Positions 17,153-23,920 of a DNA stretch of 38,411 nt are shown here, piece by piece; the first letter of the stretch is position 1; each line of letters starts with the position of its first letter. Origin of the DNA: CAYSDL01 sp964429875. GTDB lineage: Bacteria > Fidelibacterota > Marinisomatia > SCGC-AAA003-L08 > D37C17. The position numbers and the translations under genes were made by a program. Location: positions 1-38,411 of the forward strand of contig CAYSDL010000013.1 of the NCBI GenBank assembly GCA_964429875.1, in the 5' to 3' direction. The notes beneath the pieces are model-generated. The model did not search any database. It saw nothing but the letters and a program-made list of their open reading frames with translations, and was not told the DNA's origin.

Positions 17153-18127
17153 CTAATATTTCCTATTTATATTAAATTCAAGCATATCAATTAAGAGTTT
17201 TTTATATTTTGAATCTTTAAATGATCTGATCTCATTCTTAGCTTTCTTTGTAAATTCTAAAATTTTATTGTTTGTATATTCAATTCCACCATTATTAATA
17301 ATAATACGTTTTATTTCTTTAAGTTCATTTTTTTTAGAATAATATTTTAGTTGATTAATAATTTTCTTTTTATTCTTTTTATCCAGAGAATTTATAACAT
17401 GTATATATGGTAATGTTAACATATTTTTTTTTAAATCAAGATTAGATGGTTTTCCTATTTCTTTTATATTTCCAAGAACATCAAAAAGATCATCTTTCAA
17501 TTGATAAGAGATCCCTAAATATTCACCAAAACGTGATAAATTATTTTTTTTATCTCCACTAGAGACACTCATCATTCCAAGCTTGCAAGAAGCACTTATT
17601 AAAGAAGCTGTTTTATCACTTATCATTTTAAAATAACTAGCTTCAGACATATTTTTTTTTATTGAATTCTCAATCTGGAAAATTTCTCCTTTACTTAATC
17701 TATCTGATACACTTCCTAAGATTTCAAGAGAATCAAGACTTTTTAACTTTACAATATTATTTAAAGATCGTGAAAACATATAATCTCCAATTAATATTGA
17801 TAATTTACTTTTCCAAATAGAATTAGTTGTTGGCCACCCCCTCCTAATACCTGCATCATCAACAACATCATCATGCAGTAATGTTGCAACATGCAGCATT
17901 TCAACTGTAGCTGCAGAAATATATGTCTTTTCATTAGGCTCACCCTCTAATTTGGCTGATAAAATACATAAAATAGGTCTAAACTGCTTACCTTTCATTT
18001 TCATAATATATTTTAAAACTGTATTTATTAGTTTCACCTCTGAGTTAAGAGATGTTTTTAAACAGGATTCATATAACTGTAATTCTTTTTCAAGCTCAGC
18101 AGAAATTTTATTAATTAATTTTTTCAT
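17153..18127 (-). CDS. Long-chain trans-polyprenyl diphosphate synthase
   Basis: The enzyme condenses isopentenyl diphosphate onto an allylic primer to make the polyprenyl diphosphate for quinone or other prenyl lipids. The first aspartate-rich motif is D86-D87-V-V-D90-D91 and the second is D212-D213-L-F-D216; the substrate-binding K47/R50 and R95/R96 are present. The residue five before the first Asp is a small Ala (A81), which in this family usually goes with a long product chain rather than C15 or C20. The length of 324 fits octaprenyl- or heptaprenyl-type synthases. Its ATG overlaps the tatC stop (TAATG). It could supply substrate to the prenyl-lipid trio at 26693-28968; that link is inference. 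Confidence 0.92.
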   Translation of the reverse strand: MKKLINKISAELEKELQLYESCLKTSLNSEVKLINTVLKYIMKMKGKQFRPILCILSAKLEGEPNEKTYISAATVEMLHVATLLHDDVVDDAGIRRGWPTTNSIWKSKLSILIGDYMFSRSLNNIVKLKSLDSLEILGSVSDRLSKGEIFQIENSIKKNMSEASYFKMISDKTASLISASCKLGMMSVSSGDKKNNLSRFGEYLGISYQLKDDLFDVLGNIKEIGKPSNLDLKKNMLTLPYIHVINSLDKKNKKKIINQLKYYSKKNELKEIKRIIINNGGIEYTNNKILEFTKKAKNEIRSFKDSKYKKLLIDMLEFNINRKY

Positions 18128-18831
18128 TACTTTATAAATCTTGATAACAATACACTAAATTCAAACAACAGGTATAAAGGCACAACAATCAAAACTTGAC
18201 TAATAGGGTCAGGAGGCGATAAAAGGGCACTTATAATAAAGATAAGTACAATAATATGCTTTCTATAGCTAATTAAAAAATTTGTCGTAATTAATCTAAT
18301 TTTTATCATAAAAATTAATAAGATAGGTAATTGAAAAATTGAAGAGGACACAATCAGAATCCATATTAAATAAACTAAATAATTTTCAAGTGTATAGTTT
18401 AGGAGTATAAACTCCAAATCTAAGGATAAACTTTCAAAAAATGTAATTGAAAGAGGAATTAAAATATTATAACCAAAAATAGTTCCAATAATAAATAAAA
18501 TTATACATAAAAGAGTTATAGATATAATTTTTAAATTGCTTAACTGATTTTCGAAAGCAGGTAGAATAAATTTTAAAAACTGATATATAATAAATGGAAA
18601 TGATAAAATAATACCACTTATAATGCTAATACCTATTTTAACTAAAAAAATACTTGTTACTTTTAAAACTTGAAGATTGATATCATGATCTACTATTGGT
18701 CTAATTAAAAAATCAATAATATCATCAGATAAATAATAACCTAGAATAGAAAAAAATATTATGAAAAGAAATGATTTCAAAGATCTCATTCTCAACTCTT
18801 CCAAATGATCAACAAATGACATTTTTTTCAT
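18127..18831 (-). CDS. tatC: Sec-independent (Tat) protein translocase subunit TatC
   Basis: TatC recognises twin-arginine signal peptides and forms the core of the Tat translocase in the inner membrane. The 234-residue protein has six hydrophobic spans and the hallmark N-terminal segment FVDHLEELRMR with its conserved Glu and Arg. FILPAFE in the middle and LSPPDPISQ near the end are also TatC-like. It overlaps meaB by four bases and is coupled to the polyprenyl synthase gene. No tatA/tatB is present in the window. Confidence 0.95.
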   Translation of the reverse strand: MKKMSFVDHLEELRMRSLKSFLFIIFFSILGYYLSDDIIDFLIRPIVDHDINLQVLKVTSIFLVKIGISIISGIILSFPFIIYQFLKFILPAFENQLSNLKIISITLLCIILFIIGTIFGYNILIPLSITFFESLSLDLEFILLNYTLENYLVYLIWILIVSSSIFQLPILLIFMIKIRLITTNFLISYRKHIIVLIFIISALLSPPDPISQVLIVVPLYLLFEFSVLLSRFIK

Positions 18832-19754
18832 TTATATAATTTCTTTATTAATTGATTTGGAGATAATCTTTTATTATACTTTTTACTCAATTCTTTTTTT
18901 AAAATTTCTTTATTTTTTTTTGACCAAAATTTATTTTTTATTGTTTTGATTAAACAATTATTTATTTTATTTAGATATCTATCATTGACACTATTTACTT
19001 TACTATCAGAAGTTGAAATAAATTTATTGTGATTTAGTAATTCTCTAACTAAAACATCAATTCCTTTATCTTTAGTAGCAATTGTTTTAATTATTTTTGG
19101 ATTCCAAGAATCTTTATTAGAAATTTGTAGAATATTTTCAAGAGATGTATATAGCTTATCTGAATCCTTTCTATCAGATTTATTAATTAGAAAAATATCA
19201 GCAATTTCAATAACTCCTGCTTTCATCATTTGAATATCATCCCCGGATTCAGGAACTAAAGTTAAAATGACAGTATCTACTTGTTCTATAACATCAACTT
19301 CAATTTGGCCTACACCAACTGTTTCAAAAATTATAATATCATATCCTGCAGCATCTAAAACATCTCCAATCTCACTTGAATTTGAAGAAAGTCCCCCCTT
19401 GCTACCTCTTGTAGCAATGCTTCTAATAAATACATCTGAATCATCATGATGCATATTCATTCTAATTCTATCGCCAAGAAGAGCGCCTCCAGAAAAAGGA
19501 CTTGAGGGATCTACCAATAAAACAGCTACACTTTTGTTAAGAGCTCTAAAATGTTTAATTAAAAGATTTGTTATTGTGCTTTTTCCTGCACCTGGAGGGC
19601 CTGTAATTCCAATTCTATATGCATTATTTATAAGAGGAAAAATAGCATCATTAATTTCAACAGATTCTAGGCTATTGTTTTCGATACAGGTAATTAGTTT
19701 TGAAATGGATATTATATTTTTATTTTTCAATCCATCAATCAAATTAATAATCAC
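18828..19754 (-). CDS. meaB: MeaB/ArgK-type G3E GTPase (methylmalonyl-CoA mutase chaperone)
   Basis: MeaB uses GTP to protect and reload the B12-dependent methylmalonyl-CoA mutase. Motifs are clear: Walker A GPPGAGKS (52-59), LLVDPSSPFSGGALLGDRIRM, the switch segment FETVGVGQIEVD, and the base-recognition NKSD. The 308-residue length is slightly short, the C-terminal dimerisation region being lysine-rich and compact. The methylmalonyl-CoA epimerase gene lies in the same transcription unit, which supports this over a general ArgK label. The gene starts five bases after the Crp-family regulator. Confidence 0.94.
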   Translation of the reverse strand: MIINLIDGLKNKNIISISKLITCIENNSLESVEINDAIFPLINNAYRIGITGPPGAGKSTITNLLIKHFRALNKSVAVLLVDPSSPFSGGALLGDRIRMNMHHDDSDVFIRSIATRGSKGGLSSNSSEIGDVLDAAGYDIIIFETVGVGQIEVDVIEQVDTVILTLVPESGDDIQMMKAGVIEIADIFLINKSDRKDSDKLYTSLENILQISNKDSWNPKIIKTIATKDKGIDVLVRELLNHNKFISTSDSKVNSVNDRYLNKINNCLIKTIKNKFWSKKNKEILKKELSKKYNKRLSPNQLIKKLYK

Positions 19755-19759
19755 TTTAT

Positions 19760-20437
19760 TTAACCAAAAAATCTTCTAAAATAATTATAATCTGGGATAA
19801 CAACTTTATGTCCTTCTTTTATTAACATATTTCTATCTTCAAACATCTTTAAAATTCTAGAAACTGTTTCTCTTGAAGTTCCTGCCATATTTGCAATATC
19901 CTGCTGAAAGGGAAGATTATCAATAGTAACTTTTCCATGCCTGATTACCCCCATCTCTTCAGCTAAATTTAATATTGAAACACCTATTCTATGCTCTGCA
20001 TCAGATAAAGATAAGGCTTCAATTTGCATGTCAGATTTTCTAAGACGCCTTGCAAGCTCTCCCATTAATCCAAGTGAAATTTTAAAATTATTTTTTAATA
20101 AATTTATAAAATCATCACTTGTGAACGTTAATAACTCACAATTTTCTTGAGCTAAAGCATTTGCAGATCTAACCTCACCATCAATAATTGCCATCTCTCC
20201 AAATATATCCGAACCACCTAGAAGAGCAAGAATAACTTCTTTCCCCTCATCATTAACCCTTGTTATTTTTATAGTACCTTTTTTTATAATAAATATTTTA
20301 TCACCATATTCTTCCTCTAAAATAACCATGCTCCCTTTAGGATAGTCGCGTGACGTTGTTAACTTTCCTACTTCTAATAGCTCAGGCTCACTTAATTCTG
20401 AGAAAATTGAAACTGTTGAAAGAAAATCAGTTGACAT
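19760..20437 (-). CDS. Crp/Fnr-family transcription regulator
   Basis: The 225-residue protein has an N-terminal cyclic-nucleotide-binding beta-roll (about 10-115), a long dimer helix (about 116-145) and a C-terminal winged helix-turn-helix (about 177-215, containing QQDIANMAGTSRETVSRIL). In the phosphate-binding cassette the sequence FGEMAIIDGEVRSA keeps Gly80-Glu81 and Arg90-Ser91-Ala92, the residues that hold cAMP in CRP, so cyclic-nucleotide binding is possible. No FNR-type N-terminal cysteine cluster is present. A GGAG ribosome-binding site precedes the ATG. It heads a run of 18 minus-strand genes without a gap above 15 bases and is divergent from rpsT. Its targets are not known; self-regulation from the shared 141-base upstream region is likely. 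Confidence 0.92.
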   Translation of the reverse strand: MSTDFLSTVSIFSELSEPELLEVGKLTTSRDYPKGSMVILEEEYGDKIFIIKKGTIKITRVNDEGKEVILALLGGSDIFGEMAIIDGEVRSANALAQENCELLTFTSDDFINLLKNNFKISLGLMGELARRLRKSDMQIEALSLSDAEHRIGVSILNLAEEMGVIRHGKVTIDNLPFQQDIANMAGTSRETVSRILKMFEDRNMLIKEGHKVVIPDYNYFRRFFG

Positions 20438-20481
20438 CTTAATATTCTCCTTAAATAAAAAACATAAAATTAATAAAATTT

Positions 20482-20503
20482 GTTGATATTAAATTAATTC
20501 AAC
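20482..20503. promoter_or_regulatory. Possible operator dyad between the Crp-family gene and rpsT
   Basis: The 22 bases have exact five-base inverted ends, GTTGA and TCAAC, separated by 12 A/T bases, and lie 45 bases upstream of the regulator start. The eight-base unit GTTGATAT recurs in the same orientation at 20549-20556, next to rpsT. The arm spacing is wider than classic CRP (N6) or FNR (N4) sites, and chance dyads are common in such AT-rich DNA, so this is a weak call. Confidence 0.25.
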
Positions 20504-20513
20504 TATTATCCTT

Positions 20514-20542
20514 TTGCAATTAAGAAAAATAATATTTTATAT
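20514..20542 (+). promoter_or_regulatory. Candidate sigma-70-type promoter for rpsT
   Basis: TTGCAA at 20514-20519 and TTATAT at 20537-20542 are separated by 17 bases, the optimal spacing, and would place the transcript start about 30 bases before the rpsT ATG. AT-richness makes look-alikes frequent, so the evidence is moderate at best. Confidence 0.4.
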
Positions 20543-20578
20543 TTCACGGTTGATATAATTAATTAAATTGATAATAAC

Positions 20579-20833
20579 ATGAGTGCAAAAGGTTCAGAAT
20601 TAAAAAGAGTACGACAAGCAAGAAAAGCAAATTTAAAAAATAAAACTTATAAATCTAAAGTTCATACCTCAATGAAGAAGGTTCTTAGTTCTACTAAAAA
20701 GGATGAGGCATTAACACATTTAAAAGATGCTATAAAAACAATTGATAAAGTTGCTTCAAAAGGGATTATTCATAAAAATAAGGCTTCAAACAAGAAGTCA
20801 AGTCTTTATAAATTTACTAATAATTTAAAATAA
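20579..20833 (+). CDS. rpsT: Small ribosomal subunit protein bS20
   Basis: The 84-residue, lysine-rich protein has the bS20 pattern: basic N-terminal helix with KRVRQARKANLKNK, the central VHTSMKK segment, then LKDAIKTIDKVASKGIIHKNKASNKKSSL, the family's C-terminal helix signature. bS20 binds 16S rRNA in the body of the 30S subunit. No Shine-Dalgarno is evident before the ATG (sequence ATTGATAATAAC), so initiation may rely on an unstructured AT-rich leader. It stands alone on the plus strand between two minus-strand runs, and its stop lies one base from the stop of guaB on the other strand. Confidence 0.96.
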   Translation: MSAKGSELKRVRQARKANLKNKTYKSKVHTSMKKVLSSTKKDEALTHLKDAIKTIDKVASKGIIHKNKASNKKSSLYKFTNNLK

Positions 20834-20834
20834 A

Positions 20835-22301
20835 TTATTTAAAATCAGGCTTTCTGTAGTTAGGAGAATCTTGAGTAATATTTATATCATGTGGATGACT
20901 TTCTACAATTCCTGATGAAGTAATCTGAATAAATTCAGCTTTATTATGAAAATCTATAATATTTTTAGATCCACAATAACCTAAACAAGATTTGACACCA
21001 CCAACTAATTGAATAATAGTATCAGCTAGAGGTCCTTTGTAAGGGACCAGCCCCTCAATGCCTTCAGGGACTAACTTCTTAGCTTCATCCAAATCTTGGA
21101 AATATCTATCGTGACTACCTCTTTTCATAGCAGAAACTGAACCCATCCCTCTATAAGTTTTATAACTTCTTCCTTCCCATAAAACTAATTCACCTGGGGT
21201 TTCCTTTGTCCCAGCAAAAATACTACCTAACATAACAGCATGCGCTCCAGCAGCTAGTGATTTTGCTATATCACCAGAATATCTCATACCACCATCTGAA
21301 ATAATTTTTTTATTATACTTTATAGCAACTTCTACACTATCCATTACAGAAGTAAGTTGAGGGACACCTACACCTGCAACAATTCTAGTTGTGCAACTAG
21401 ATCCCGCACCGATACCAATTTTAATTATATCTGCACCATGATCTATCAATGCCTTTGTCCCATCAGATGTAGCAACATTTCCAGCCATTAAAATAACATT
21501 TGGAAACTTGGCCTTCACTTTTGAGACCATATCTAATACACTTTTAGAATGTCCATGTGCAGTATCAACAACTATTGCATCAACTTGTTTATCTACTAAA
21601 GCTGCAACCCTATCTACAGTTGAAGCTTCTATTCCTACAGCACCAGCTACAATTAATCTACCATGTTGATCTAATGAGGCATTAGGATGTTCTTCCTTTT
21701 TAAGAATATCTTTAACTGTAATTAAACCAACTAATTTTCCATCTTCGTTTGTAACAAGTAATTTTTCAATTCTATGTTTTTGTAAAACAGTTTTTGCCTG
21801 ATTTAAAGTTGTTCCTTCGGAGACAGTAATAAGATTATCGCTTGTCATTCTATCGCTAACTTTTAAACTGTGATCTGTTTCAAATCGTATATCTCTATTT
21901 GTTAAAATTCCAATTAATTTTCCCTTATCTACAACTGGGACACCAGAAATTTTATAACTAGCCATAATATTTAGAGCATCCTTAATTGTCATATTTGATT
22001 TAATAGTAATAGGGTCAAGAATCATACCACTTTCAGATCTTTTTACTTTATCTATCTCTAAAGCTTGCTCTTCTATACTAAGATTCTTATGCACTACACC
22101 CATTCCACCTTGTCGAGCCAAAGCAATAGCAAGCTTACTTTCAGTTACTGTATCCATAGCAGCACTTAAAAAAGGTATATTTAAAGAAATATCATCTGAA
22201 AGTTTCATTGATAAATCAACTTCTTTAGGTAGAACCTCTGAATATGCGGGTTTTAATAAAACATCATCAAAAGTTAAAGCTAATCTAATTTTATCACTCA
22301 T
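20835..22301 (-). CDS. guaB: Inosine-5'-monophosphate dehydrogenase
   Basis: GuaB oxidises IMP to XMP with NAD, the committed step to GMP. The 488-residue protein starts with the usual LTFDDVLLKPAYSEVLP and carries a CBS-domain pair at about 93-205. The catalytic loop contains GAGSSCTTRIVAGVG, with Cys303 as the nucleophile. The mobile flap (SHDRYFQ) and the C-terminal GVKSCLGYCG are also present. An AAGGTG ribosome-binding site precedes the ATG. It follows the hutH-like gene by 42 bases and converges on rpsT. No guaA in the window. Confidence 0.97.
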   Translation of the reverse strand: MSDKIRLALTFDDVLLKPAYSEVLPKEVDLSMKLSDDISLNIPFLSAAMDTVTESKLAIALARQGGMGVVHKNLSIEEQALEIDKVKRSESGMILDPITIKSNMTIKDALNIMASYKISGVPVVDKGKLIGILTNRDIRFETDHSLKVSDRMTSDNLITVSEGTTLNQAKTVLQKHRIEKLLVTNEDGKLVGLITVKDILKKEEHPNASLDQHGRLIVAGAVGIEASTVDRVAALVDKQVDAIVVDTAHGHSKSVLDMVSKVKAKFPNVILMAGNVATSDGTKALIDHGADIIKIGIGAGSSCTTRIVAGVGVPQLTSVMDSVEVAIKYNKKIISDGGMRYSGDIAKSLAAGAHAVMLGSIFAGTKETPGELVLWEGRSYKTYRGMGSVSAMKRGSHDRYFQDLDEAKKLVPEGIEGLVPYKGPLADTIIQLVGGVKSCLGYCGSKNIIDFHNKAEFIQITSSGIVESHPHDINITQDSPNYRKPDFK

Positions 22302-22343
22302 AATTGCACCTTAAATAAACAATATTTACAAAATTTAAAAATA

Positions 22344-23870
22344 CTAATCATATAAATTTCCCAAACTTAGTTCTACTTTTTCTAAAATTTTACAAGATTC
22401 TACAATTTCTTTCATTGAATCATGGTCAGGATATAAAGGTCTATCAATATCTAAATAATCTACAACCTCTCTAATAGTATTATATGCAACCTTAACTCCA
22501 CCACCAAAAGAGTGTTCTCTAAAATCTAAGGCCTGGGCAGCTGCCATTAATTCTATTCCTAAAATTCCATAAGCATTATCTAAAATTTGGAGATTCTTTA
22601 AAGCTGTGTTCATACCCATTGATACAAAATCTTCTTGATCTGCAGCAGCTGGGATAGATTGGATACTTGCAGGCATTGATAAAATTCTTTGTTCTACTAT
22701 TTGCATATCTGCTGTGTACTGACTTAACATCATTCCAGAAAACATCCCTGCTCCTTTCGTTAAAAAAGGCGGAAGGCCATTACTTAAAGCAGGATTATTG
22801 AGTCTATTCAATCTTCTTTCTGATAAAACTGAGACCATCGTCACTGATGCTCCTAACATATCTAGAGGAAGAGAAATAGGGGTGCCTTGAAAATTTGCAC
22901 CAGATAGCTGTATTCCCTTATCAACAAAAAATATAGGATTATCACCTACTCCATTTAATTCAATCTCAACTTGTTTTTTACAATATTCTAACCCATCTAA
23001 AGCAGCACCAATAACCTGTGGAGTAGAACGCAAAGAATAAGCATCTTGCAACTTAGTTTTAATTCGTCCTTCAAGGAGATCTCCTCCATCTAAAACTTTT
23101 CTTATTGCATTAGCTGAATTAATTGCTCCATCAAAACCTCTAACTTGATGTATCAAATGATTTAATGGGCCTAAATTTGCCAGTAATGCATCAAGAGACA
23201 TAGCAGTAGCAATTTCTGCCTGTTTAAACCAATTTTTTACATCATAAATAAATATTGCACTCATACCTGTTAAAACATTTGAACCATTAATTACTGATAA
23301 ACCATCTCTAGCTTCTAAACCAGGAATAGGTATATCTGCTTTCTTCATAGCTTTTTCAGCTTCTAATAATTTCCCATTATAATAAGCTTTTCCTTTACCA
23401 AGAAGGACTAATGCAATTTGTGCCATTGGGGCTAAATCTCCACATGCTCCAACAGAACCTTTTGAACAAACATATGGTGTAACTCCATTATTTAACATCG
23501 CAATTAAGGTTTGAGTAATTATCAATCTACAACCTGACATCCCTTTTGCATGTACATTTACCCTACTTACCATTGCAGCCCTTACATGTTCCAAAGGACA
23601 CGGTTCACCTATCCCAGCAGAGTGATTATATATTAAATATTTTTGAAAATCTTTAATTTGGTCTTTATTAAGAATAGTTTCAGAAAATTCACCAATGCCC
23701 GTATTAATGCCATACATAATTTCACCTGCATCAATTTTATCTTCGACAAGTTTTCTACATTGAATAATTTTATTTTTTGCCTCAGCAGAGAGTTCAATTT
23801 TAATATTATTTCTTGCAACATTTACAAGATTATCAATAGTTAAATTATTTCCATTTATTACAATAGACAT
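22344..23870 (-). CDS. hutH: Histidine/aromatic amino-acid ammonia-lyase family enzyme with a Cys-type MIO motif
   Basis: The 508-residue protein has the histidine ammonia-lyase fold and length. These enzymes eliminate ammonia from histidine (to urocanate) or aromatic amino acids using an MIO cofactor formed from an internal Ala-Ser-Gly. Here the tripeptide is Ala142-Cys143-Gly144 in KGSVGACGDLAPMAQ; the codon at 23442-23444 is unambiguously TGT. Tyr53 (YGINTG) and His83 (YNHSAGIG) match catalytic and substrate-pocket positions of bacterial HAL, but Asn82 replaces the usual Ser and RSTPQ replaces RCQPQ, so histidine is not proven as substrate. I chose ATG 23870 (GAGG upstream) over a GTG four codons earlier that overlaps that site. 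No hutU, hutI or hutG lies nearby. Confidence 0.88.
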   Translation of the reverse strand: MSIVINGNNLTIDNLVNVARNNIKIELSAEAKNKIIQCRKLVEDKIDAGEIMYGINTGIGEFSETILNKDQIKDFQKYLIYNHSAGIGEPCPLEHVRAAMVSRVNVHAKGMSGCRLIITQTLIAMLNNGVTPYVCSKGSVGACGDLAPMAQIALVLLGKGKAYYNGKLLEAEKAMKKADIPIPGLEARDGLSVINGSNVLTGMSAIFIYDVKNWFKQAEIATAMSLDALLANLGPLNHLIHQVRGFDGAINSANAIRKVLDGGDLLEGRIKTKLQDAYSLRSTPQVIGAALDGLEYCKKQVEIELNGVGDNPIFFVDKGIQLSGANFQGTPISLPLDMLGASVTMVSVLSERRLNRLNNPALSNGLPPFLTKGAGMFSGMMLSQYTADMQIVEQRILSMPASIQSIPAAADQEDFVSMGMNTALKNLQILDNAYGILGIELMAAAQALDFREHSFGGGVKVAYNTIREVVDYLDIDRPLYPDHDSMKEIVESCKILEKVELSLGNLYD

Positions 23871-23891
23871 ATTATATAGCACCTCGTTTAT

Positions 23892-23920
23892 AATATAAAA
23901 TTATGACAATCATACATCAA
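23892..23920 (-). promoter_or_regulatory. Candidate promoter for the hutH-like gene
   Basis: Read on the minus strand, TTGATG (23915-23920) and TATATT (23892-23897) are 17 bases apart, and the inferred start would lie about 15 bases before the ribosome-binding site GAGG. The -35 box overlaps the stop codon of the upstream helicase gene. At 46 bases from stop to ATG, this is one of the widest gaps in the whole right-hand run, which supports a separate promoter. Confidence 0.4.

Noticed and set aside
20824..20844. AT-only inverted repeat across the rpsT/guaB stop codons, as a bidirectional terminator
   Set aside because: The arms match at 9 of 10 positions, but the loop would be one base and there is no G/C in the stem, so a stable hairpin is not credible.
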